From positions 124,001 through 188,000 of the forward strand of contig JADJWJ010000001.1 of the NCBI GenBank assembly GCA_016716425.1: a stretch of 64,000 nt of DNA. Reading direction: 5' to 3'. Under the pieces are notes generated by a model. It saw only the letters and a program-made list of their open reading frames with translations, did no database searches and was not told the origin of the DNA. Below, one piece after another: positions 1 to 7,125 of the stretch. How positions within the stretch are numbered: the first letter of the stretch is position 1; every line of letters begins with the position of its first letter. Origin of the DNA: Betaproteobacteria bacterium. Its GTDB lineage: Bacteria > Pseudomonadota > Gammaproteobacteria > Burkholderiales > Casimicrobiaceae. A program made the position numbers and the translations under genes.

Positions 1-45
1 GAGCGCCGCGCCGAGCGCGATGGCGGCGGCGAAGGGGCGTTTCAT
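1..45 (-). CDS. N-terminus of a truncated exported protein
   Basis: Only the first 15 codons lie inside the window. A minus-strand ATG at 43-45 opens a basic start (M-K-R-P) followed by an Ala-rich hydrophobic stretch, which looks like the start of a Sec signal peptide. The gene is divergent from serC with about 115 bp between them. No function can be assigned from so little sequence. Confidence 0.4.
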   Translation of the reverse strand, partial: MKRPFAAAIALGAAL

Positions 46-160
46 CGGGCCGATTTTAGCGTTGCCGGAGCCGGGCGCACGCGTGCGCCCATAATGCCGG
101 TGTCCCGCCGACCGGTGCGATGCCGGCGGTGCCCCGATTCGAGCCTGCAGGAACGATCCC

Positions 161-1239
161 ATGCGCATCTTCAACTTCAGCGCCGGCCCCGCCGTGCTTC
201 CCGAGGAGGTGCTGCGCACCGCCGCCGCCGAGATGCTCGACTGGCACGGCAGCGGGATGTCGGTGATGGAGATGAGCCACCGCGGCAAGGAATTCATCGC
301 GATCGCCGAGCAGGCCGAAGCCGACCTGCGCGCGCTGCTGGCGATCCCGGCGAACTACAAGGTGCTGTTCCTGCAGGGGGGTGCGATCGGCGAGAACGCG
401 ATCGTGCCGATGAACCTCGTGCACGGGTTCACCGTCGCCGACTACGTGAACACCGGCGAGTGGTCGAAGAAGTCGCTGAAGGAGGCGAAGAAGTACGTGA
501 ACGTCAACGTCGCCGCGTCGGCGGAGGACCGGGCGTTCTCGTACGTACCGGAGCGCGCGACCTGGCAGCTGACCCCCGGCGCCGCGTACGTGCACATCTG
601 CAGCAACGAGACGATCGGCGGCGTCGAGTACCACTGGACGCCCGACACCGGCGACGTGCCGCTGGTGGCCGACATGTCGTCGCAGATCCTGTCGCGGCCG
701 GTCGACGTCGCGAAGTACGGCGTCATCTACGGCGGCGCGCAGAAGAACATCGGGCCCGCCGGACTCACGATCGTCGTCGTCCGCGACGACCTGCTCGACC
801 GCGCGCTGCCGATCACGCCGTCGGCGTTCCACTGGAAGGAGCAGGCGGCGGCCGACTCGATGCTCAACACGCCGCCGACCTACGCGATCTACATCGCGGG
901 CCTCGTGTTCCGCTGGCTGCTCGCGCAGGGCGGCGTGGCGGCCATCGAGCAGCGCAACATCGCCAAGGCGAAGCTCCTGTACGACTGCCTCGACGCGTCG
1001 GGCTTCTACCGAGCCCGGTGCGGCGCGAGGACCGCTCGCGGATGAACGTGCCGTTCAGGCTGCCCGACCCGGCGCTGGACGAGGCGTTCCTCAAGGGCGC
1101 GAAAGAGCGGCGGATGGTGCAGTTGAAGGGCCACCGCGCGGTCGGCGGGATGCGCGCGTCGATCTACAACGCCATGCCAGTCGATGGCGTGGCCGCGCTG
1201 GTCGAGTACATGCAGGACTTCGAGCGGATGCACGGCTGA
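161..1239 (+). CDS. serC: Phosphoserine aminotransferase SerC, broken by a 1-nt frameshift
   Basis: PLP-dependent enzyme converting 3-phosphohydroxypyruvate and glutamate to phosphoserine, the second step of serine synthesis; also used in pyridoxal phosphate synthesis. The start ATG follows an AGGAA-type ribosome site. Residues 1-283 match SerC, including the typical N-terminal FNFSAGPA and a GGAQKN stretch that holds the cofactor lysine. Near 1010 the frame shifts: frame 2 stops at 1045, while the normal C-terminus (MNVPFRLPDP to ARMHG-like end) continues in frame 1 to 1239. Restoring one base in the CTACCGAGCCC stretch gives about 359 aa, close to the E. coli length of 362. It sits 2 bp ahead of the phosphoglycerate dehydrogenase gene, so the two likely share a transcript. 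Either a real recent mutation or a base lost in assembly. Confidence 0.9.
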
Positions 1240-1241
1240 CG

Positions 1242-2441
1242 ATGACCTCCGCGACGCAGAAGTACCAGATCCTCACGCTCAACCAGATCTCGAGCCACGG
1301 ACTGCACCGCTTCCCCGCCGCGCGGTACGCGGTGGGCAAGACGGTCGGCGAGCCGGACGCGATCCTCGTGCGCTCGCACGACATGCACGCGATGGCGATC
1401 CCGCCCTCGGTCAAGGCGATCGGCCGCGCCGGTGCGGGCACCAACAACATCCCGGTCGCGCAGATGTCGCAGCGCGGCGTGCCGGTGTTCAACGCGCCCG
1501 GCGCCAACGCGAACGCGGTGAAGGAACTGGTGCTGGCCGCGCTGCTGCTGGCCGCGCGCAACGTGATCCCCGCGCTGTCCTACATCGGCAGCCTCGACCC
1601 GGACGCGCCCGACCTCGAGGCAAAGGTCGAGGACGGCAAGCGCCAGTTCGCCGGCGTGGAGCTGCCGCACCGGACGCTCGGCATCGTGGGGCTGGGCGCC
1701 ATCGGCAGCCTGGTCGCCGACACCGCGATCAAGCTCGGCATGAAGGTGACGGGCTTCGACCCCGAGATCACCGTCGACGCAGCGTGGCGGCTGCCGGCGT
1801 CCGTGCGCCGCGCCGGGACGATCGAGGAACTGCTGAAGCAGTCCGACTTCGTAACGCTGCACGTGCCGCTGCTGCCGGTCACCCGCAACCTGATCGACGC
1901 CAAGCGCCTCGCGGCCATGAAGGCCGGCGCCGTGCTGCTCAACTTCGCGCGCGACGGCATCGTCGACGACGAGGCGGTGGCCGCCGCGCTGCACGCGCAG
2001 AAGCTCAAGGCCTACGTGTGCGACTTTCCGAGCCCGGGTCTCATGCGCGAGCCGCGGGCGATCGCGCTGCCGCACCTCGGCGCGTCGACGGCCGAGGCCG
2101 AGGAGAACTGCGCGGTCATGGTGGTCGACCAGGTGCGCGAGTACCTGGAGCACGGCGCAATCGCCAACGCCGTCAACTTCCCGAGCGTGGAGATGCCGCG
2201 CGAGTCGCCGTTCCGGGTCGCGATCGCGAACGCGAACGTGCCGAACATGCTGGGGCAGATCTCGACGACGATGGCCCGCGCCGGCCTCAACATCCACAAC
2301 ATGGTGAACAAGTCGCGCGGCGAAATGGCCTACACGCTGGTCGACGTCGACAGCCCCGTCGACGCGGACGCCGTCGCGGCGCTGGCCGCGATCGACGGCG
2401 TGCTGTCGGTGCGGACGATCCCGGCCGAGGGCGCCGGTTAG
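1242..2441 (+). CDS. serA: D-3-phosphoglycerate dehydrogenase with C-terminal ACT domain
   Basis: NAD-dependent oxidation of 3-phosphoglycerate to 3-phosphohydroxypyruvate, the first step of serine synthesis. The 399-aa protein has an N-terminal substrate domain (about 1-95), a Rossmann domain with the dinucleotide loop GLGAIGSL (about 147-154), the return of the substrate domain, and an ACT domain (about 325-399) that normally binds serine for feedback control. The length fits the short ACT-containing class (about 400 aa) rather than the long ASB-containing class. It starts 2 bp after the serC stop, so the two consecutive steps of the pathway are in one operon and substrate is passed to the neighbouring SerC. 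Confidence 0.93.
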   Translation: MTSATQKYQILTLNQISSHGLHRFPAARYAVGKTVGEPDAILVRSHDMHAMAIPPSVKAIGRAGAGTNNIPVAQMSQRGVPVFNAPGANANAVKELVLAALLLAARNVIPALSYIGSLDPDAPDLEAKVEDGKRQFAGVELPHRTLGIVGLGAIGSLVADTAIKLGMKVTGFDPEITVDAAWRLPASVRRAGTIEELLKQSDFVTLHVPLLPVTRNLIDAKRLAAMKAGAVLLNFARDGIVDDEAVAAALHAQKLKAYVCDFPSPGLMREPRAIALPHLGASTAEAEENCAVMVVDQVREYLEHGAIANAVNFPSVEMPRESPFRVAIANANVPNMLGQISTTMARAGLNIHNMVNKSRGEMAYTLVDVDSPVDADAVAALAAIDGVLSVRTIPAEGAG

Positions 2442-2455
2442 GCGTCCGGCGGGCG

Positions 2456-2569
2456 CTACGCGCGGGAATGCGCCGCCGCCGGCTGCGCGTACATGTTCGA
2501 CACGCGCGCGCCGATGGGGATGCAGCCGGCCAGAAGCAGTGCCAGCAGCAGGCAGGCCAGGAGTTTCAC
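2456..2569 (-). CDS. Very small lipoprotein (37 aa)
   Basis: A GTG-started ORF of 37 residues on the minus strand, convergent with serA. It encodes V-K-L-L, a leucine-rich hydrophobic segment and the lipobox L-L-A-G-C at residues 12-16, followed by about 20 residues with no recognisable domain. This is the layout of entericidin-like and other tiny outer-membrane lipoproteins. The longer frame extending to 2728 has Arg/Pro-rich out-of-frame character upstream of the GTG, so the short form is preferred. Function unknown. Confidence 0.55.
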   Translation of the reverse strand: MKLLACLLLALLLAGCIPIGARVSNMYAQPAAAHSRA

Positions 2570-2721
2570 GTTGTCGGTTCCCGTGCGGGGCACATCCGCC
2601 AAGACTACTCCAATCGGGGCCCGCCGTCGCGGACGGCCGCCGCGCATCCGGTGTAAGCTGATGCCATGAACCACGGGCCGCCGGAGGGCCGGCGGCGTTC
2701 GATGCAACGGAAGGGAGCACC

Positions 2722-3225
2722 ATGTCACTGTTGAGTTTTGTGAAGGAAGCGGGCGAGAAGCTCTTCGGGCGCGGCCAGGCGCAGGCAGCGATGGCCGAAG
2801 TCAAGGCGGACCCCGCCAACGACGCGAAGATCGCCGCGGCCAACGCGGCGGCCGGCGACGCCATCCTCGATTACATCAAGGCGCAGAACCTGTCGGCGAC
2901 CGGCCTCACCGTCACGTTCGACGGCGCCACGTCGACGGTCTCGGTGTTCGGCGTCGCGCCGGACCAGGCGACCAAGGAGAAGATCGCGCTGTGCTGCGGC
3001 AACGTGGCCGGCGTCGTGGCGGTGAAGAACATGATGTCGGTCGACCAGAGCGCGCCGGAGGCGCGGTTCTACACGGTCGTGTCCGGCGACAACCTGTCGA
3101 AGATCTCCAAGGCGCACTACGGCGATCCGAACAAGTACATGGTGATCTTCGAGGCCAACAAGCCGATGCTCACGCACCCGGACAAGATCTATCCGGGCCA
3201 GGTGCTGCGCATTCCGCCGTTGTAG
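2722..3225 (+). CDS. lysM: BON-LysM protein, Kbp/YgaU family
   Basis: A 167-aa soluble protein with a BON domain (about residues 50-100) and a C-terminal LysM domain (about 112-165, starting YTVVSGDNLSKISK and ending PGQVLRIPP). E. coli Kbp (YgaU, 149 aa) has the same architecture, binds potassium in the cytoplasm and responds to osmotic stress. The ATG follows AGGGAGCACC. There is no signal peptide, as in Kbp, despite the LysM fold usually being linked to peptidoglycan. The N-terminus begins with the family-typical short helix (LLSFVKEAGEKLF). It stands alone in its transcription unit, with a possible acidic ORF just downstream. Confidence 0.88.
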   Translation: MSLLSFVKEAGEKLFGRGQAQAAMAEVKADPANDAKIAAANAAAGDAILDYIKAQNLSATGLTVTFDGATSTVSVFGVAPDQATKEKIALCCGNVAGVVAVKNMMSVDQSAPEARFYTVVSGDNLSKISKAHYGDPNKYMVIFEANKPMLTHPDKIYPGQVLRIPPL

Positions 3226-3233
3226 ACCGTGCC

Positions 3234-3461
3234 GTGGACGGGCGGACGCCGCTCGCGGACGCCGCCGGTCCCGCGTTGCGCGGGCCCGGCGACGACGTGG
3301 TCCCGATCGGCGACCCCGACCCGGACGGCGGCGACGGGGACGACGATCTCGACGAGGACGACGAGGACGACGACGAGGACCCGCTGCAGGTCGCGCCGCG
3401 ACGGCGGTTGCGGAATCTGATACAATCCGCAACTTGCGGCGCACCACCCCGAGCACGCTGA
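3234..3461 (+). CDS. Possible small acidic protein (75 aa)
   Basis: A GTG-started frame 9 nt after the BON-LysM stop. It encodes a Gly/Pro-rich start, then a run of about 20 residues that is almost wholly Asp and Glu (about residues 30-50), then an Arg-rich tail. The DNA under the acidic run is a GAC/GAG tandem, so slippage could maintain it without selection. The TACAAT element assigned to the helicase promoter lies inside the 3' part. Coding status is uncertain; no family recognised. Confidence 0.28.
   Translation: MDGRTPLADAAGPALRGPGDDVVPIGDPDPDGGDGDDDLDEDDEDDDEDPLQVAPRRRLRNLIQSATCGAPPRAR
3418..3426 (+). promoter_or_regulatory. Extended -10 promoter element for the rhlE leader
   Basis: TGATACAAT reads as an extended -10 (TG-N-TACAAT). 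No good -35 hexamer is seen 17 bp upstream, as expected for an extended -10 promoter. It would start a transcript near 3433, giving a leader of about 320 nt before the helicase ATG. Confidence 0.4.
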
Positions 3462-3752
3462 CGGTTGCCCTGCCGCAAGTGACGCACTTCCCGGGCAGCC
3501 GCGACATCGGCTTCTAATCTTCCGGGCGCACCGCAAGCGCGCCCGAGCTCCCGCCGCGCGCTTCCGCGCCCGGCGGCTCCCGGTTAGCGACGATGGTAGT
3601 TGGCAAGCCCGTCGCGGCCGCCGCGCACTCGTGCGCGCCCGGATCCTGCGTTCGTTCCCCGGCTGCCGGCGACGCCAACGCGTCGCGGGCCGCGGCGACG
3701 CATGGCGCGACGATTTCCACCGGGCACCTGCCCGGCGTCGTCACGATCGGAC
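3427..3752 (+). promoter_or_regulatory. Long untranslated leader of rhlE
   Basis: About 325 bp between the probable promoter and the first helicase-like codon. The frame is open from 3600 but its translation is Arg/Pro-rich and unlike RhlE N-termini, so it is read as leader. GC-rich short inverted repeats are present (for example around 3530-3590). DEAD-box helicase mRNAs often carry long regulatory leaders; no named riboswitch or RNA family was recognised. Confidence 0.35.
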
Positions 3753-5051
3753 ATGACCATGCGTTTTGCAGAACTGAATCTTGCCCCGCAACTGCTCGAG
3801 GCCCTCGCGGCCTGCGGGTACGAGCAACCCACGCCGATCCAGGCGCAGACCATTCCCGCGCTGCTCGCCGGGCGCGACGTCATCGGCTCCGCGCAGACGG
3901 GAACCGGCAAGACCGCCGCGTTCGTGCTGCCGGCGCTGCACCGGCTGGCGCAGGCCCCGCAGGCGTTGCCCGCGAAGCACCGGCTGGCGAGCGCGCCGCG
4001 CGTGCTGGTGCTGGCCCCCACGCGCGAGCTCGCGCAGCAGGTCGCCGAGCAGGCCGTGCGCTACGGGCAGCGGCTGCGGGTGACCACGGTGTGCCTCTAC
4101 GGCGGGGCGCCGTATCCGGTGCAGAACCGGCAGCTCGCACGCGGCGCGGACCTGCTGGTCGCCACGCCGGGCCGCCTGCTCGACCATGTCGACCGCGGCC
4201 GTGTGGACCTGTCGCGGCTCGAGATGCTGGTGCTGGACGAGGCCGACCGGATGCTCGACCTGGGCTTCGCCGACGACGTCGAGCGCGTGTGCGCGCTGAC
4301 GCCGCCGACGCGCCAGACCGTGCTGTTCTCGGCGACGTTCGACGGGGCGGCCGGCCGCCTCGCCGCGAAGCTCACGCGCGAGCCGGTACGCGTCCACGTC
4401 GCCACCGGCACCGCCGCGCCGCTCGCCATCGAGCAGCGCGTCCACTTCGCCGACGACCGCGCGCACAAGCACCGGCTGCTCGACCACCTGCTGGCCGACG
4501 TCGCGATGCGGCAGAGCATCGTGTTCATCGCGACCAAGCGCGACGCCGAGGCGCTCGCCGTGAAGCTGCAGGGCGAGGGCCACGCGGCGGCGGCGCTGCA
4601 CGGCGACATGAACCAGCGCGAGCGCAACCGCACGCTTTCCGACCTGCGCCGCGGCGGCGTGCGCACGCTGGTCGCGACCGACGTCGCCGCCCGCGGCATC
4701 GACGTGCCCGGCTTGACGCACGTCATCAACTTCGACCTGCCGCGGCAGGCCGAGGACTACGTGCACCGGATCGGCCGCACCGGCCGCGCCGGGGCCAGCG
4801 GCATCGCGGTGTCGTTCGCCAATCACGCCGAGCGCGGCACGCTGCGCACGATCGAGCGGCTCACCGGTGCGGCGATTCCGACGCACGTGATCCCGGGTCT
4901 AGAGCCGCGGGCGCGCGCGTCGGCCCCCGGCGCGGCACCGGCTCGCCGCGCGGGATTCGGCAAGCCGGGGGCGGGCCGCGGCGGCAAGCCGGGACCCGCG
5001 CGAGGCGGGCGCTGGAGCGACGACCCGCGCGGGCAGGGCCGGCACCGGTAG
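3753..5051 (+). CDS. rhlE: DEAD-box ATP-dependent RNA helicase, RhlE type
   Basis: RNA-unwinding ATPase of the RhlE group, linked in other bacteria to ribosome assembly and RNA turnover. All core motifs are visible: Q motif (ATPIQ-like PTPIQ), motif I AQTGTGKT (about residue 48), PTRELAQQ, TPGRLLD, DEAD (about 162), SAT (about 192), then the second RecA lobe with ATDVAARGIDVP and HRIGRTGRAG (about 337). The tail after about residue 400 is Gly/Arg-rich and basic, as usual for RNA-binding extensions. Length 432 aa from this ATG; a second ATG 6 nt downstream is equally possible. The longer frame to 3600 is not helicase-like. It appears monocistronic. Confidence 0.92.
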   Translation: MTMRFAELNLAPQLLEALAACGYEQPTPIQAQTIPALLAGRDVIGSAQTGTGKTAAFVLPALHRLAQAPQALPAKHRLASAPRVLVLAPTRELAQQVAEQAVRYGQRLRVTTVCLYGGAPYPVQNRQLARGADLLVATPGRLLDHVDRGRVDLSRLEMLVLDEADRMLDLGFADDVERVCALTPPTRQTVLFSATFDGAAGRLAAKLTREPVRVHVATGTAAPLAIEQRVHFADDRAHKHRLLDHLLADVAMRQSIVFIATKRDAEALAVKLQGEGHAAAALHGDMNQRERNRTLSDLRRGGVRTLVATDVAARGIDVPGLTHVINFDLPRQAEDYVHRIGRTGRAGASGIAVSFANHAERGTLRTIERLTGAAIPTHVIPGLEPRARASAPGAAPARRAGFGKPGAGRGGKPGPARGGRWSDDPRGQGRHR

Positions 5052-5110
5052 CGGTCGACCGTCGGGCGTCGCTGCCGGATGCCTTGTACGCTGCCGGGTC
5101 ATACCGTCCA

Positions 5111-5208
5111 CCGTCGTCCCCGCGAAGGCGGGGACCCAGCGGCGTTGCTCGCTCGCTTCGCGTGACGAGAGCCAAGACACTGGGTCCCCGCTTTCGCGGG
5201 GACGACGG
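5111..5208. repeat. REP/MITE-like repeat, copy 1 (core hairpin pair)
   Basis: Left arm CCGTCGTCCCCGCGAAGGCG and following bases (5111-5139) and its inverted partner (5180-5208) flank about 40 bp of unique sequence. Each arm is itself a hairpin around GCGAAGGC/GCTTTCGC. The same arms recur near 21.8, 35.8, 41.6, 54.3 and 59.4 kb. The rest of the 5052-5356 gap shows only the weak promoter region of mdlA. Confidence 0.85.
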
Positions 5209-5304
5209 CTGTACGAGTGTCAAGCGTCGCGGCAACGACGTCCCGTAGCGCCGCGTCGAGCGACGCCGGCCGGGTCCGCGCGCCTGTGCCCGCACCCGGG
5301 CCGA

Positions 5305-5310
5305 TACAAT
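5305..5310 (+). promoter_or_regulatory. Probable -10 of the mdlAB promoter
   Basis: TACAAT lies 47 bp before the mdlA GTG in a context (GATACAATCCGC) identical to that before rhlE. The -35 region is poor, so this is a tentative call. Confidence 0.3.
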
Positions 5311-5356
5311 CCGCACTGCCGCGCAGAGTCCGCGCGCCATCGTTTTCGACCCTGTC

Positions 5357-7123
5357 GTGACCCTGCTCGAACTCATCGCGGGCTTCGCCCGGCGGCACTG
5401 GCGTGCTTACGCGGCGGCGGCGGCGATGCTCGTCGGCATCGCCGTGCTCACCGTGTACGTGCCGCGCCGCGTCGGGCACGTCATCGACGGACTGGTCGCC
5501 GGCGAAGTGACGGGCGGCGCGCTGTGGCGCGAGATCGCGATCCTCGTCGCGATGGGGCTCGTCATCTACGTGCTGCGCGTGGGCTGGCGCCTGGCGCTGT
5601 TCAGCGCCGCGTTCCGGCTGGGCGTCGAGCTGCGGGGTCAGCTGTACGCGCGGCTCGCGCGGCAGGGACCGCCGTTCTTCCACCGGCAGCGTACCGGCGA
5701 CCTGATGGCGCGCGCGACCAACGACGTGGACGCCGTCGAGATGGCCGCCGGCGAGGCGTTCCTCGCGGCGTTCGACGGGACGCTCACGCTGGTGCTCGTC
5801 GTCGCGATGATGACGCTCGCCGTCGACTGGCGGCTGGGTCTCGTCGCGCTGCTGCCGTTCCCGTTCATGGCGTGGGCGTTCTTCACGATCTCGCGCCACG
5901 TGCACGAGGCATGGCGGGCGTCGCTCGAGCGCTTCTCGGACCTGAACGAGCACGTGCAGGAGACGGTCGCTGCCGTGCGCACGCTGCGCGCGCTGGGTCT
6001 CGAAGCCAATGCGGACCGCGAGTTCGGACAGCGGGCGCAACGTGCCGCCGACGCCGGGTTCGGCGCGCAGAAGTGGGAGTCCGCCTACGAGCCGGCGGTC
6101 GGCCTCACGCTGACCGCCGCCGGTGCGCTAACGCTCGGCGTCGGCGGCGCGCTCGTCTGGCACGGCGAGATCTCCATCGGGCAACTGACCGCGTTCACCA
6201 TGTACCTGACGCAGCTCATCTGGCCGATGTTCGCCGCCGGCTGGGTGCTGTCGCTCATCGAACGCGGCAAGGCGGCGTGGGCGCGGCTCGAGCCGCTGTT
6301 GCGTGCGCCGCTGTCCGTCGCCGACAGCGGCGGCGTGGCCGCCGCGCCGGCGGGCACGCTGCGCTGCGAGCGGGTGACGTTCGCGTATCCGGCGGCCGAC
6401 GGCACGGCGGCGCCGGCGGAGCGTGCGCCTGCGCTCGCCGGCATCGACTTCGAGCTCGCCGCCGGGCGGACGCTCGGCATCGTCGGCCCCACCGGCGCCG
6501 GCAAGTCGACGCTGCTCGCGTTGCTGTTGCGCCACTACGAGCCGCAGGCCGGGACGCTCGCGTGGGGCGACCACGCACTGCCCGCCTACCGGCTCTCCGC
6601 GCTGCGCGGCGCGATCGCGTGGGTGCCGCAGGAGCCGTTCCTGTTCTCCGCGTCGATCGCCGACAACATCGCGCTCGCGCGCGCCGACGCGACGCGCGCC
6701 GACGTCGAGCGCGTCGCCCGGATGGCCGACCTCGCCGCCGACATCGCGCGGCTGCCCGACGGCTACGACACCCGCGTGGGCGAGCGCGGCGTCACGCTGT
6801 CGGGCGGGCAGCGGCAGCGCGTGGCGATCGCGCGGGCGCTGCTGGCCGACGCGCCGCTGCTGCTGATCGACGACGCGCTGTCGGCGGTCGACACCGGCAC
6901 CGAGGCGCGCATCCTGGCCGAGCTCAGGCGCGCGCGCGCCGGGCGCACGGCGATCATCGTCAGCCACCGGCTGTCGGCGGTCGCGGACGCCGACCGGATC
7001 ATGGTGCTGAAGAACGGGCGCGTCGTCGAGGAGGGGACGCACGCGGCACTGGTCGCACGCGACGGCTGGTACGCGGCGCAGTGGCGCTACCAGCAGCTCG
7101 AGGCGAGCCTCGAGGACGTCTGA
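5357..7123 (+). CDS. mdlA: ABC exporter half-transporter MdlA-like, degenerate ATPase site
   Basis: A 588-aa half-transporter: six-helix ABC exporter membrane domain (about 1-310), then an ATPase domain with Walker A GPTGAGKS (about 376), signature LSGGQRQ (about 480) and Walker B LLLIDDALSAVD (about 502). The residue after the Walker B Asp is Asp, not the catalytic Glu; E. coli MdlA has the same change, and the pair forms an asymmetric heterodimer in which only one site hydrolyses well. GTG start. The next gene begins 2 bp after the stop and encodes the partner. The pair exports hydrophobic compounds in related bacteria; the substrate here is unknown. Confidence 0.88.
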   Translation: MTLLELIAGFARRHWRAYAAAAAMLVGIAVLTVYVPRRVGHVIDGLVAGEVTGGALWREIAILVAMGLVIYVLRVGWRLALFSAAFRLGVELRGQLYARLARQGPPFFHRQRTGDLMARATNDVDAVEMAAGEAFLAAFDGTLTLVLVVAMMTLAVDWRLGLVALLPFPFMAWAFFTISRHVHEAWRASLERFSDLNEHVQETVAAVRTLRALGLEANADREFGQRAQRAADAGFGAQKWESAYEPAVGLTLTAAGALTLGVGGALVWHGEISIGQLTAFTMYLTQLIWPMFAAGWVLSLIERGKAAWARLEPLLRAPLSVADSGGVAAAPAGTLRCERVTFAYPAADGTAAPAERAPALAGIDFELAAGRTLGIVGPTGAGKSTLLALLLRHYEPQAGTLAWGDHALPAYRLSALRGAIAWVPQEPFLFSASIADNIALARADATRADVERVARMADLAADIARLPDGYDTRVGERGVTLSGGQRQRVAIARALLADAPLLLIDDALSAVDTGTEARILAELRRARAGRTAIIVSHRLSAVADADRIMVLKNGRVVEEGTHAALVARDGWYAAQWRYQQLEASLEDV

Positions 7124-7125
7124 CG

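Noticed and set aside
1164..2864. 566-aa minus-strand ORF
   Set aside because: Arg/His/Asp-rich composition typical of antisense shadows; it lies opposite serA, which has clear homology.
3600..3752. Longer rhlE N-terminus from 3600
   Set aside because: The 51 added residues are Arg/Pro-rich and unlike RhlE; the ATG at 3753 matches the family start.
5524..7125. N-terminal half of the 1129-aa frame ending at 8913
   Set aside because: It is an Arg/Ala-rich shadow of mdlA; the real MdlB starts at 7126.
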